Notes: generated by a model not told the origin, from the sequence alone. Counted from the first letter of the stretch, positions 8,917-18,378 are shown. The stretch: 64,000 nt of DNA from CAVTWS01 sp963732655 (GCA_963732655.1 CAVTAI010000017.1:1178001-1242000); one strand, 5' to 3'. A program made the numbers and translations.

Positions 8917-9101
8917 GGTCGCCCGTCGATCCCGACCTGTTCTTCTCGCGGTGCGCGGTCGGATCGACCGATTGGTCGACGCTCGGTGAATCCTGTGACC
9001 GATGTCCTAGTGAAGGCTCCCTACGGACCGGCTCCCGGGCTCAGGATGGGGCTCCGAGTGACCGATAGGGATGGCACTCTCGGTCAGAAAGGCCTGTGAT
9101 C

Positions 9102-10262
9102 ATGCACACACTCCGACTCGACGCGGCGCGCCGGCGCCGCCTGCTGGCGTTGCTGGCGCTCATCGCCTTCCTCGGCGCTTCCTGTGGCGGTGACGACGAT
9201 GATGTCGTGGCTGGCGGGGGCGACGAGAGCGATGAGGACAGCTCCGACGAATCCACCGACGAGAGCTCCGACGACGACAGCTCCGACGACGACAGCTCCG
9301 ACGACGACAGCTCTGACGACGAGAGCTCCGACGACGACAGCTCTGACGAGTCCACCGACGAGAGCTCCGATGAGGGCGACGGCGGTTCGGGCGACGACGA
9401 GTTCTGCTCGGTCGGCGAGGAGATCGACGCCTCGAACGCGATGCTCGACGAGACCGATGATCCGGAAGCGCTCGAAGACGGCATCAACGACATCCTCGAC
9501 CTGCTCGAGGACGCTCGCGATGACGCTCCCGACGACATCGCCGACGATTTCAACACCATCGTCGATGCCTACGGTGAGGTCAACGACGTGCTCGAGGGCG
9601 CCGGGTACGACTTCACCGCGATCGAGGATGAGGATGACCTGGCGGTCTTCGACGAGTTCGCCGATGCGGTCATTCCCGTCGAGGAATGGTTCGCCGAGAA
9701 CTGCGGCATCGTTCTCGACGACGGTGGCAGCAACGACGACGGCTCCACCGACGGTGGGTCAGCCGAGGGCGGCTTGGCGAGTGTGACCTCGGCCGACATC
9801 GCCGATCTCGAGCCCGGCCTGCCGGCCCCCGGCCCCGATGCCGAGTTCGACTCCCTCTGGGAGGACTGTGCGGACGGCTCACTCGAGGCATGCGACGACC
9901 TCTACTTCGCCACCCCCGTGGGGAGCCTCTACGAAGCGTTCGGCGGCACCTGTGGCGGCACCGACCTCGCGGCCGACTTCGGTACCTGCGAGCTGTCGGC
10001 CGACGGCGGCTCCACCGATGGTGGGTCAGCCGAGGGTGGACTCGCGACCGCCACTGGTGACGAGGACCTCGATGGGGACACCCCCGCTCCCGGTCCCGAC
10101 TCGACGCTGGATGCGCTCTGGGAGGACTGCGGCGACGGCGACGACTCGGCGTGTGACGAGCTGTGGCAGGGCTCGCCCTTCGATTCGGTCTACGAGCTCT
10201 ACGCCACGATCTGTGGTGGACGCGAGCCCGACAACGCGTCAGGCAACCCCTGCGTCAACTGA
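9102..10262 (+). CDS. Acidic repeat lipoprotein with two paired-cysteine modules
   Basis: A 386-residue secreted lipoprotein. The signal peptide ends at the lipobox LGASC (cysteine about residue 30), so it should be anchored to the outer face of the membrane. Residues ~45-110 are a low-complexity Ser/Asp spacer built on SSDDD repeats. Near the C-terminus two copies of a ~50-residue module occur, each with PAPGPD ... LWEDC ... ACD(D/E)L ... (T/I)CGG, four cysteines in each. This module is common in actinobacterial membrane proteins, with unknown function. The ATG at 9102 is preferred over the GTG at 9096 because AAAGG lies at the right distance. A strong terminator follows. Confidence 0.85.
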   Translation: MHTLRLDAARRRRLLALLALIAFLGASCGGDDDDVVAGGGDESDEDSSDESTDESSDDDSSDDDSSDDDSSDDESSDDDSSDESTDESSDEGDGGSGDDEFCSVGEEIDASNAMLDETDDPEALEDGINDILDLLEDARDDAPDDIADDFNTIVDAYGEVNDVLEGAGYDFTAIEDEDDLAVFDEFADAVIPVEEWFAENCGIVLDDGGSNDDGSTDGGSAEGGLASVTSADIADLEPGLPAPGPDAEFDSLWEDCADGSLEACDDLYFATPVGSLYEAFGGTCGGTDLAADFGTCELSADGGSTDGGSAEGGLATATGDEDLDGDTPAPGPDSTLDALWEDCGDGDDSACDELWQGSPFDSVYELYATICGGREPDNASGNPCVN

Positions 10263-10301
10263 CCGAGGTCCTGTCCCCCGACGTCGGTGACAGGTGAACT
10301 T

Positions 10302-10342
10302 GGCGAGATCTCCCCGCTCACCGGGGAGATCTCGCCATTTTT
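10302..10342 (+). terminator. Rho-independent terminator
   Basis: A perfect 15-base-pair stem (10302-10316 with 10322-10336) around a 5-base loop is followed by ATTTTT. It terminates the lipoprotein gene. A smaller hairpin at 10270-10294 precedes it. Confidence 0.9.
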
Positions 10343-10365
10343 CGACCGTGACCAGGCGAGACGGC

Positions 10366-11484
10366 TCAGCCCAGGGCCGACACGACGTGGTCGATGCACG
10401 CGGTGAGGGCGGCGATGTCGGCCGGATCGATGGCCGGGAACATGGCGACGCGGAGCTGATTGCGGCCCAGCTTGCGATACGACTCGGTGTCGACGATGCC
10501 GTTGTGGCGCAGGACCTGGGCCACGGTGTCGGCGCTGATCGCTTCGTCGAGATCGACCGTGGCCACCACATGACTGCGTTGGGACGGATCGGCGACGAAG
10601 GGTTCGGCCCACGAGCGCGACTCGGCCCAGCTGTACACCGTCGCCGCCGACTGGGCGCAGCGGGCGGATGACCAGTGCAGACCGCCGTTGTCGTTGATCC
10701 ACTGGACTTGTTCGAGCGCGAGAAAGACGGTCGCCAGGGCCGGCGTGTTGTAGGTCTGGTCCCTGCGGGAGCTGTCGAGGGCGATCTTGAGGTCGAGGAA
10801 GGCCGGAATCCAGCGTCCGGAGGTGGCGATCCGCTCGATCCGCTCGATCGCCCCGGGGGAGCACGCCGCCAGCCACAGGCCGCCGTCGGACGCGAGGCAC
10901 TTCTGGGGCGCGAAGTAGTAGACGTCGGTCTGGGCGGCGTCGAAACGCAGGCCGCCCGCCGCCGAGGTGGCGTCGACGAGCACGAGCTGGTCGGCCGTGC
11001 CGGGACGCGTGATGGGCATCATCACGCCGGTCGAGGTCTCGTTGTGGGTCAGGCAGAACGCATCGACGTCGGCGCTGGGGGTCGGCACCGGATGGGCGCC
11101 GGGCGGGCTGATCACGATCTCGGGGTCGTCGAGGAACGGCGCCGCCGCCACGCCCTGGGCGAACTTGGAGGAGAACTCGCCGAAGCTGAGATGTTGGCTC
11201 CGGCGCTCGATGAGCCCGAAGGTCGCCGCGTCCCAGAACGCGGTGGTCCCCCCGTTGCCGAGCAGGATCTCGTAGCCGTCGGGCAGCACGAGCATCTCGG
11301 CGAGCGCGTTGCGCAACGCGGCGACGACGAACTGCACGGTGGGCTGGCGATGGCTCGTGCCGAGGTAAGTCGGGGCGGCGGCGGCGAGGGCCTGGATGGC
11401 CTCGGGGCGGACACGGGACGGTCCGCAGCCGAATCGGCCGTCGGAGGGCAACAAGTCGGCGGGGATGGTGATGTCGGGGCGCAC
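10366..11484 (-). CDS. serC: Phosphoserine aminotransferase
   Basis: A 372-residue PLP-dependent aminotransferase that converts 3-phosphohydroxypyruvate and glutamate to O-phosphoserine in serine biosynthesis. The actinobacterial SerC signature is clear: DGRFGCGPSRVRPEA at the N-terminus, FGTSHRQ-like LGTSHRQPTVQ, LLGNGGTTAFWDAA, HNETSTGV and the PLP-lysine region APQKCLASDGG. The GTG at 11484 is chosen because a CACGAT hexamer lies 8 bases before it, as in other leaderless genes here; a GTG at 11502 adds six residues and is possible. The serA gene lies 3.5 kb away on the other strand. Confidence 0.94.
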   Translation of the reverse strand: MRPDITIPADLLPSDGRFGCGPSRVRPEAIQALAAAAPTYLGTSHRQPTVQFVVAALRNALAEMLVLPDGYEILLGNGGTTAFWDAATFGLIERRSQHLSFGEFSSKFAQGVAAAPFLDDPEIVISPPGAHPVPTPSADVDAFCLTHNETSTGVMMPITRPGTADQLVLVDATSAAGGLRFDAAQTDVYYFAPQKCLASDGGLWLAACSPGAIERIERIATSGRWIPAFLDLKIALDSSRRDQTYNTPALATVFLALEQVQWINDNGGLHWSSARCAQSAATVYSWAESRSWAEPFVADPSQRSHVVATVDLDEAISADTVAQVLRHNGIVDTESYRKLGRNQLRVAMFPAIDPADIAALTACIDHVVSALG

Positions 11485-11607
11485 GGTGCACCATCGTGCC
11501 ACCGGGGCGGCCGGAAACGGACGCCGTTTGGTTTCAATACGCTGACCCGCTCACCTTCGGCGTGTCAGCATGCTGGTCCCCCTCACCACCTTCTCCGGAG
11601 CTCGGTC

Positions 11608-12810
11608 ATGTCCTCGGAACGCCTGTCCCGCCTCATCACGGCGATCGCCCCATCGGCCACCCTCGCGGTCGACGCCAAGGCCAAGGCGTTGCAGGCGCAG
11701 GGCGAGCCCGTCATCGGCTTCGGCGCCGGCGAACCCGACTTCCCGACCCCCGATCATGTCGTCGAGGCGGCAGTCCTGGCGTGTCGTGATCCCAAGAACC
11801 ACCGGTACACCCCGACTCCAGGCCTGCCGGAGCTGCGCGAGGCGATCGCCGTCAAGACCCTCCGAGACTCGGGTGTCGAGGTCGACCCGGCGAACGTGCT
11901 GGTGACCAACGGCGGCAAACATGCCGTCTACAACGCCATCCTCACCGTCTGCAACCCCGGTGACGAGGTGCTGCTGCCCGCTCCGTACTGGACCACCTAC
12001 CCTGAGCCCATCGCCTTGGCGGGTGCCCATCCCGTGGTGCTGCCGTCGACGACGGCCAGCGGCTTCAAGGTCACGGTCGACGAGCTCGAAGCGGCCCGCA
12101 CGCCGAAGACCAAGGCGCTCGTCTTCGTCTCGCCGTCGAACCCGACGGGTGCGGTGTACACCCCCGCTGAGGTCGAGGCGATCGGTCGCTGGGCCGTCGA
12201 GCACGAGATCTGGGTGCTGACCGACGAGATCTATGAGCACCTCACCTACGGCTCGGCCGCCTTCTCCTCGATGCCGAAGCTGGTCCCCGAGATCGCCGAT
12301 CGGTGCGTGATCCTGAACGGCGTGGCCAAGACCTACGCCATGACGGGGTGGCGGGTCGGGTGGCTCATCGGTCCGTCGGACTTCGTGAAGGCCGCCGGGA
12401 ACCTGCAATCCCACTCGACGTCGAACGTGTCCAACGTGGCGCAGCGCGCCGCGTTGGCGGCGGTGTCGGGCGGCCTCGACGATGTCGCTCGTATGCGTTC
12501 CGCGTTCGATCGCCGCCGCCAGCTGATGTTCCGGATGTTGTCGGAGATCGATGGCGTCGATGTCATCGAGCCCCAGGGCGCCTTCTACGCCTTTCCGTCG
12601 TTCGAAGGAGCGCTCGGTCGGACCTTCCGCGGCGTGACGCCGTCGACCTCGGCCGAGCTGGCCGAGGTGATCCTCGATCAGGCCAAAGTGGCCCTCGTCC
12701 CCGGCGAGGCCTTCGGCGCGCCTGGGTACGCCCGGCTGTCGTTCGCGACCAGCGATGAGAACATCGAGGAGGGCATCGGCCGCATCGCCGATCTCCTCGG
12801 CCGCCGGTAA
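11608..12810 (+). CDS. Aspartate aminotransferase (class I PLP-dependent)
   Basis: A 400-residue class I aminotransferase. Motifs: FGAGEPDFPTPDHV, YTPTPGLPELREAIA, TNGGKHAVYNA, SPSNPTGAVY, DEIYEHLTYG and the PLP lysine in NGVAKTYAMTGWRVGW. These match aspartate transaminase of the AAT Ib type, which exchanges amino groups between aspartate or other amino acids and 2-oxoglutarate; a broader specificity is possible. The ATG at 11608 gives the family-typical N-terminus; the frame stays open far upstream across the serC gene without homology. It is divergent from serC with 123 bases between the two starts. Confidence 0.93.
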   Translation: MSSERLSRLITAIAPSATLAVDAKAKALQAQGEPVIGFGAGEPDFPTPDHVVEAAVLACRDPKNHRYTPTPGLPELREAIAVKTLRDSGVEVDPANVLVTNGGKHAVYNAILTVCNPGDEVLLPAPYWTTYPEPIALAGAHPVVLPSTTASGFKVTVDELEAARTPKTKALVFVSPSNPTGAVYTPAEVEAIGRWAVEHEIWVLTDEIYEHLTYGSAAFSSMPKLVPEIADRCVILNGVAKTYAMTGWRVGWLIGPSDFVKAAGNLQSHSTSNVSNVAQRAALAAVSGGLDDVARMRSAFDRRRQLMFRMLSEIDGVDVIEPQGAFYAFPSFEGALGRTFRGVTPSTSAELAEVILDQAKVALVPGEAFGAPGYARLSFATSDENIEEGIGRIADLLGRR

Positions 12811-12816
12811 GACCCA

Positions 12817-14937
12817 GTGGCGGCGGATCTCCCCCCTGCGGTGGCTGGCTCGGTGCCTGCGGGCCGACCATACGGGTCATGGCCGTCGCCGATCACCGCG
12901 GCATCCCTGGTCGAGGGTGTGTCGACGCCGACGGAGCTCGTGGTCGATGGGTCGGACATCTGGTGGGCGGAGACCCGGCCGGCCGAGGGAGGACGCACGG
13001 CGTTGGTGCGCTGGCGGGCCGGCTGGATCGACGGCTTGCCGGCGACCGGCAAGATGATCGACGGCTTGCCGGCGACCGGCAAGATGATCGACGGCTCGCC
13101 GGCGACCGGCGAGATGATCGACGGCTTGCCGGCGACCAGCAACGTCCGCTCGCTCGTTCACGAGTACGGCGGCGGCGCCTGGTGGGTGCAGGCCGGCGTG
13201 GTGGTCTTCAGTGATGCCGCGGATCAGAGGTTGTGGCGTCTCGGACCGAACGACACCGACCCTGTCCCGCTGACCCCCGAGCCGATCTCCCCGCAGGCCG
13301 ACCGTTTCGCCGACGGTCGATTCCTGCCCGGCGGAGCCTGGTACGTGTGTGTGCGGGAGCGCCACGGGGATGGCGAGCCCGTCAACGAGCTCGTGGCCGT
13401 GGCCACCGACGGATCTCTGCAGGTCCGGTCGCTGCATCGTGCGGCCGACGCCGACTTCGTGGCGTCGCCGCGGCCATCGCCCGATGGCACCCGGCTGGCG
13501 TGGATCCAGTGGACGCACCCGAACATGCCCTGGGACGACACCGAACTGTGGGTGGCCGACCTGGTGCTCGACCCGCCCGATGTCGCACAGCCGCGGTGCC
13601 TGGCGGGGCACGGCGGGGGGGAGTCGATCGTCCAGCCGGCGTGGACGCCGGCCGGCCGTCTGCACGTCGTGAGCGACCGCTCCGACTGGTGGGGGTTGTA
13701 CGAGATCGACCCAGCCGGACCTCCGGGATCCGCTGAGGCACCTCTGGTGCCGGGATCCGCTGAGTCACCTCTGGTGCCGGTGCGGGTGATCGACGGTGAA
13801 GAGATGGCCGAGCCGGACTGGGTGTTCGGGCGGGTCCGCCACACGGTGACCTCGGCGGCTCGTTTGGTGTGTGCGCCGGTGTGTCGGCCCGTCGATCGGC
13901 TCGAGATCGATGGTCGCCCCGCACTCCTTCCGGGGATCTCGACCGTGCAGAATCCGCAGGAGTGGAACGGAGGCGTGGTCGTGCTCGCCGGCTCTCATGC
14001 CCATGGCCCGGTCGTGCTGGCGGTCGACGGGGCGACCGGGTCCACCGACGTCATCCGGCCGCCACACCCTCACGGTCACGATCCCGGGTTCCTGCCCCCG
14101 CCGGAACCCCTCACGTTCACGACGACCGGGGGCGCCCAGGCGCGGGCGTTGTTCTACCGGCCCGCCCACCCGGAGATCGCCGGGCCCGCGAGCGAGCGGC
14201 CACCGCTCATCGTGCTGGCCCACGGTGGGCCCACCTCGGCCGCCGCCAACGAGCTGTCGCTGGCCCTCCGCTTCTGGACCAGCCGGGGCATCGCCGTGGT
14301 CGATGTCGACTACCGCGGCAGCACGGGGTACGGCCGGGCGTACCGGCGAGCCTTGTACGGCCAGTGGGGCGTCGCGGATGTGGATGACTGCATCGCCGCC
14401 GTCGAGTTCCTTGCCGCCCGGGGTGACATCGATGCCGACCGGGTCGCCGTGCGGGGCGGCAGCGCCGGCGGGTTCACGGTGCTGCGGGCGCTGTGTACGT
14501 CAGACGTGTTCAGCGCCGGTGTCAGCCGGTATGGCATCGCCGACCTCGAGGCGTTGGCGACCGACACCCACAAGTTCGAGTCTCGGTACATCGACCAACT
14601 GGTCGGCCCCTATCCCGAGCGGCGCGATGTGTACGTCGAACGGTCACCCATTCACCACGTCGACAGTCTCGGGGTCCCGATGCTTGTCCTCCAGGGGCTG
14701 GACGACCCGATCGTGCCGCCGAACCAGGCCGAGATGATCGTGGCCGCGCTGGAACACAAGAACGTCCCGGTTTCCTGCCTGGCCTTTGCCGGCGAGGGCC
14801 ACGGCTTCCGCAAGGCCGAGAACATCATCACCGCCTTGGAGGCCGAGCTGGCGTTCCTGGGCGAGGTCTTCGGCTTCGAGCCGGCTGAGCCCCTCCCGCC
14901 CGTCGCCTGGCGTGGCGTATCGCCTCGACCCCGATAA
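12817..14937 (+). CDS. S9-family (prolyl oligopeptidase-like) peptidase with repeat insertions
   Basis: A 706-residue cytoplasmic serine peptidase of the DPP/acylaminoacyl type. An N-terminal beta-propeller (to ~residue 420) is followed by an alpha/beta hydrolase domain with HGGPTSAA, catalytic Ser in RGGSAGGF, Asp in GLDDPIVPPNQ and His in EGHGFRKAEN. Two short tandem repeats interrupt the propeller: a 10-residue unit (MIDGLPATGK-like, about four copies near residues 70-108) and a 9-residue unit (PGSAEAPLV-like, two copies near 303-320). The GTG at 12817 lies 6 bases after the aminotransferase stop; no better start is obvious. Confidence 0.88.
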   Translation: MAADLPPAVAGSVPAGRPYGSWPSPITAASLVEGVSTPTELVVDGSDIWWAETRPAEGGRTALVRWRAGWIDGLPATGKMIDGLPATGKMIDGSPATGEMIDGLPATSNVRSLVHEYGGGAWWVQAGVVVFSDAADQRLWRLGPNDTDPVPLTPEPISPQADRFADGRFLPGGAWYVCVRERHGDGEPVNELVAVATDGSLQVRSLHRAADADFVASPRPSPDGTRLAWIQWTHPNMPWDDTELWVADLVLDPPDVAQPRCLAGHGGGESIVQPAWTPAGRLHVVSDRSDWWGLYEIDPAGPPGSAEAPLVPGSAESPLVPVRVIDGEEMAEPDWVFGRVRHTVTSAARLVCAPVCRPVDRLEIDGRPALLPGISTVQNPQEWNGGVVVLAGSHAHGPVVLAVDGATGSTDVIRPPHPHGHDPGFLPPPEPLTFTTTGGAQARALFYRPAHPEIAGPASERPPLIVLAHGGPTSAAANELSLALRFWTSRGIAVVDVDYRGSTGYGRAYRRALYGQWGVADVDDCIAAVEFLAARGDIDADRVAVRGGSAGGFTVLRALCTSDVFSAGVSRYGIADLEALATDTHKFESRYIDQLVGPYPERRDVYVERSPIHHVDSLGVPMLVLQGLDDPIVPPNQAEMIVAALEHKNVPVSCLAFAGEGHGFRKAENIITALEAELAFLGEVFGFEPAEPLPPVAWRGVSPRPR
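13027..13140 (+). repeat. 30-base tandem repeat, ~4 copies, in S9 peptidase gene
   Basis: Units begin at 13027, 13057, 13087 and 13117, the last one partial. The first two are identical and the others differ by one to a few bases. It encodes IDGLPATGKM repeats in frame. Confidence 0.95.
13723..13776 (+). repeat. 27-base tandem duplication in S9 peptidase gene
   Basis: Two copies (13723-13749, 13750-13776) differ at one base (codon for Ala versus Ser). They encode PGSAEAPLV and PGSAESPLV in frame. Confidence 0.95.
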
Positions 14938-14950
14938 GGATTGACCGGTC

Positions 14951-16525
14951 ATGGCTCGCATCCTGGTCTCTGAACCCATCGCCCCTGCCGGTATCGCCCG
15001 CCTCCGCGAGGCCGGCCACGACGTGGAGGAACGGTTCGACCTGGATGCCGCCACGCTGCTGACGGCGATCCCGGGTGTTCATGCGCTCATCATCCGTTCT
15101 GCCACCCAGGTCACCGCAGCGGTGCTGGCCGCGGCGACCGATCTGGTGGTCGTCGGCCGAGCCGGTATCGGGCTCGACAACGTGGAGGTCGAGGAGGCGA
15201 CACGCCTCGGCGTGATGGTGGTGAACGCGCCGCAGTCGAACGTGTTGTCGGCGGCCGAGCACACGATGGCGATGCTGCTCGCCCAGGCCCGCAACATCCC
15301 CCAAGCGCACGCTGCGCTCAAGGCGGGGCGCTGGGAGCGGTCGCGCTGGGAGGGCGTGGAACTGGCCGACAAGACGCTCGGCATCGTCGGCCTGGGCCGG
15401 ATCGGCCGTTTGGTCGCCCAGCGGGCGGCGGCGTTCGGGATGCGCATCGTCGCCCACGACCCGTTCGTGTCGGCCGACCGGGCGCGACAGATCAACGTCG
15501 AGCTCGTCGACCTCGACGAGCTGATGACCCAAGCCGATTTCGTCACGCTGCACCTCGCCAAGACCAACGAGACGACCGGCCTGATCGGCAAGGATCTGCT
15601 CGCCCGCTCGAAGCCCGGCATCCGGATCATCAACGTCGCCCGCGGCGGCATCGTCGACGAATCGGCGCTGGCCGAGGCGGTGGCGTCCGGACACGTCGCC
15701 GGCGCCGCCATCGACGTTTTCGCCAAGGAGCCGACCACCGAGTCTCCGCTGTTCGGGCTCGACGAGATCGTGGTCACTCCCCACCTCGGAGCCAGCACAC
15801 GCGAGGCGCAGGACAAGGCGGGCGACACGATCGCCGAGCAGGTCCTGCTGGCGCTCTCCGGCGACTTCGTGCCGTTCGCCGTCAACGTCAACGCCGCCGA
15901 GGTGTCCGAGGTGGTACGCCCGTTCCTGGCGCTGTCCCAGGAGCTCGGCGGCATCTTCGCCCGCTATGTCGGGCATCTCCCAGAGGTCGTCGACGTGGAG
16001 TTCTGCGGCGAGATCGGCGGGTACGACAACGCCCTCACCCACCTCTCGGCGGTGAAAGGCATCCTCGGCCAGCTGACCGACGAGCCGGTCTCCTACGTCA
16101 ACGCCATGACGGTGGCTGCCGATCGTGGATGCAAGATCCGCGCCGTCAACGACGCTACGGCTCGTGACTACGTCAACAGCGTCACCATCCGCGGCGACGG
16201 CCACGTCCTCACCGGCACGATCGTCGGCCTCAAGGGTGAGCACCGGATCGTGCTCGTCGACGATCACACGGTCGATGTGCCCCCGGCCGATCACATGCTG
16301 ATCATCCGCAACCAGGATCGTCCCGGCATGATCGGCTCGGTCGGCACCCTGCTCGGCGAGGGTGGTGTCAACATCGATCACATGCACATCGGGCGGTCGC
16401 CCGAAGGGGTCGGCGCCATGATGCTGGTCAACACCGACCGCCCCGTCCCGGCGGAGGTGCAGGAGCGAATCCGTCATTTGGACGGGTTCGTCTCGGTCGC
16501 CGCGATCGACCGGGAACGGTCCTGA
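14951..16525 (+). CDS. serA: D-3-phosphoglycerate dehydrogenase
   Basis: A 524-residue enzyme catalysing the first committed step of serine synthesis, oxidation of 3-phosphoglycerate with NAD. The substrate domain starts MARILVSEPIAPAG; the NAD-binding domain has GLGRIGRLVAQRAAAFGM; catalytic residues are in NVARGGIVDE and the TPHLGAST segment. After ~residue 315 come the intervening domain and a C-terminal ACT domain (HMLIIRNQDRPGMIGSVGT), the long actinobacterial form that is feedback-inhibited by serine. Together with serC this makes a serine biosynthesis neighbourhood. Its stop codon overlaps the proposed CTG start of recQ. Confidence 0.96.
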   Translation: MARILVSEPIAPAGIARLREAGHDVEERFDLDAATLLTAIPGVHALIIRSATQVTAAVLAAATDLVVVGRAGIGLDNVEVEEATRLGVMVVNAPQSNVLSAAEHTMAMLLAQARNIPQAHAALKAGRWERSRWEGVELADKTLGIVGLGRIGRLVAQRAAAFGMRIVAHDPFVSADRARQINVELVDLDELMTQADFVTLHLAKTNETTGLIGKDLLARSKPGIRIINVARGGIVDESALAEAVASGHVAGAAIDVFAKEPTTESPLFGLDEIVVTPHLGASTREAQDKAGDTIAEQVLLALSGDFVPFAVNVNAAEVSEVVRPFLALSQELGGIFARYVGHLPEVVDVEFCGEIGGYDNALTHLSAVKGILGQLTDEPVSYVNAMTVAADRGCKIRAVNDATARDYVNSVTIRGDGHVLTGTIVGLKGEHRIVLVDDHTVDVPPADHMLIIRNQDRPGMIGSVGTLLGEGGVNIDHMHIGRSPEGVGAMMLVNTDRPVPAEVQERIRHLDGFVSVAAIDRERS

Positions 16526-18378
16526 CGGCCACCGAGATCCTGCGCCGGGTCTTCGGGTACGCGGCGTTCCGGGGCGATCAGGAGGCCATCGTCGATCACG
16601 TGATCGGCGGGGGCGACGCGTTGGTGCTCATGCCCACCGGCGGCGGCAAGTCGTTGTGTTACCAGGTTCCGGCGCTCGTGCGGCCCGGTGTCGGGGTGGT
16701 GATCTCACCGCTCATCGCCTTGATGCAGGACCAGGTCGACGCCCTGCGGTCGCTCGGGGTCCGGGCCGATTTCCTGAACAGCACCCAAGGGTCCGATGAG
16801 CGTCGCCGGGTGGAGGACGCCTTCGTGGCGGGCGACCTCGACCTGCTCTACCTGGCCCCGGAACGTTTCCAGGTGGAGTCGACGTTGCGCCTGCTCGGGC
16901 GCGCCACGATCGCCCTGTTCGCCATCGACGAGGCGCACTGCGTGGCCCAGTGGGGTCACGACTTCCGGCCCGACTACCTCACCCTGTCGCGGTTGCACGA
17001 GCGGTGGCCGGACGTTCCGTGGATCGCGCTGACGGCGACGGCGACGGCTGCGACCGCCGCCGAGATCTCCTTGCGGCTGCAGCTCGACGGCGCCCGGACG
17101 TTCGTGGCCAGCTTCGATCGGCCGAACATCGAGTATCGAATCGTCACCAAGGACAACCCGAACCGCCAGCTCGTGCGGTTCATCCGGGAGGAGCATCCCG
17201 GCGCCGCCGGCATCGTGTACTGCCTGTCGCGGGCCTCGGTGGAGCGCACGGCGCAGCTCCTGGTCGACAACGACATGCCGGCCGTGCCGTATCACGCCGG
17301 GCTCGACAATCGGGTCCGCAGCCGGAACCAGGCGCGGTTCCTGCGCGAGGACGGCCTGATCGTCGTGGCGACGATCGCGTTCGGCATGGGCATCGACAAG
17401 CCCGACGTCCGCTTCGTCGCCCACCTGGATCTGCCCAAGTCGGTCGAGGGGTACTACCAGGAGACTGGCCGGGCCGGTCGAGACGGCCTGCCATCGACCG
17501 CCTGGCTCGCCTATGGCCTCCAGGACGTGGTGCAGCAGCGACGCATGATCGCCACGTCGGAGGGGGACGAAGCGCACCGCCGGCGCCTCTCGCTGCACCT
17601 CGACGCCATGCTGGCGCTCTGCGAGACGGTGGAGTGCCGGCGGATGCAGCTCCTGCGCTACTTCGGGGAAGACAGCTCTCCGTGCGGGAACTGTGACACC
17701 TGCCAGACGCCACCCGAGACCTGGAACGCCACCGTGGCGGCCCAGAAGGTGCTGTCCGCCGTGTCTCGCCTGCAGCGGGAGCGGCAGCAGAGCTTCGGTG
17801 CGGGTCACATCGTCGACATCCTGCTCGGCAAACGCAACGACCGCGTCGAGCAGCACCGCCATGACGAGCTCAGCGTGTTCGGCATCGGGACCGAGCTCGC
17901 CGACGCCGAGTGGCGGGGAGTGATCCGCCAACTGCTCTCCCAGGGGCTGCTGATGCCTGAGGGGGAGTACGGCACGCTCGGGCTCAGCGACTCGAGTCGT
18001 GATGTGCTCAGCGGACAGCGTGAGGTGATAGTGCGTCGAGAGCGCCCGGGGAGTCGCGAGCCCCGCGAGCGCAATCGGACCGGCCGGAAGGCGGGTGGAT
18101 CGGGAGGCGGCGACGTGCCGGAGCTCTCCGGCGTCGCCGCCAGCACCTTTGAACGGCTTCGAGCGTGGCGGGCCGAGGTCGCACGCGAGCAGGGGCTTCC
18201 GGCGTACGTCGTCTTCCACGACGCCACCCTGCGGGCCGTCGCCGTGCTGGCGCCGTCGACCCTCGACGGGTTGTCGACCGTGTCCGGTGTCGGGGAGGCG
18301 AAGCTGGCCCGTTACGGGCCATCGCTGCTCGATGTGCTGAACGAAGTCGACCCCGATCGGTCCCGACCGACCCCCTGA
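16522..18378 (+). CDS. recQ: ATP-dependent DNA helicase RecQ
   Basis: A 618-residue RecQ helicase that unwinds DNA 3' to 5' in recombination and repair. Motif 0 (RRVFGYAAFRGDQEAI), Walker A LMPTGGGKSLCYQ, Walker B with IDEAHCVAQWGHDFRPDY, helicase C motifs YYQETGRAGRDGLPS, a zinc-binding RQC region (CRRMQLLRYFGEDSSPCGNCDTC pattern of four cysteines) and a C-terminal HRDC domain (~535-610) are visible. The first ATG/GTG in frame (GTG 16600) would delete motif 0, so initiation at the CTG overlapping the serA stop (CTGA) is proposed. This start is inferred, not proven. Confidence 0.92.
   Translation: MTATEILRRVFGYAAFRGDQEAIVDHVIGGGDALVLMPTGGGKSLCYQVPALVRPGVGVVISPLIALMQDQVDALRSLGVRADFLNSTQGSDERRRVEDAFVAGDLDLLYLAPERFQVESTLRLLGRATIALFAIDEAHCVAQWGHDFRPDYLTLSRLHERWPDVPWIALTATATAATAAEISLRLQLDGARTFVASFDRPNIEYRIVTKDNPNRQLVRFIREEHPGAAGIVYCLSRASVERTAQLLVDNDMPAVPYHAGLDNRVRSRNQARFLREDGLIVVATIAFGMGIDKPDVRFVAHLDLPKSVEGYYQETGRAGRDGLPSTAWLAYGLQDVVQQRRMIATSEGDEAHRRRLSLHLDAMLALCETVECRRMQLLRYFGEDSSPCGNCDTCQTPPETWNATVAAQKVLSAVSRLQRERQQSFGAGHIVDILLGKRNDRVEQHRHDELSVFGIGTELADAEWRGVIRQLLSQGLLMPEGEYGTLGLSDSSRDVLSGQREVIVRRERPGSREPRERNRTGRKAGGSGGGDVPELSGVAASTFERLRAWRAEVAREQGLPAYVVFHDATLRAVAVLAPSTLDGLSTVSGVGEAKLARYGPSLLDVLNEVDPDRSRPTP

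Noticed and set aside
8917..9101. Riboswitch or small RNA before the lipoprotein gene
   Set aside because: Only a weak 6-base-pair hairpin (8964-8979) is visible and no known aptamer core could be recognised.
10675..11607. Upstream extension of the aspartate aminotransferase frame
   Set aside because: The first ~310 residues overlap serC on the other strand and are not protein-like; the enzyme's conserved N-terminus begins at 11608.
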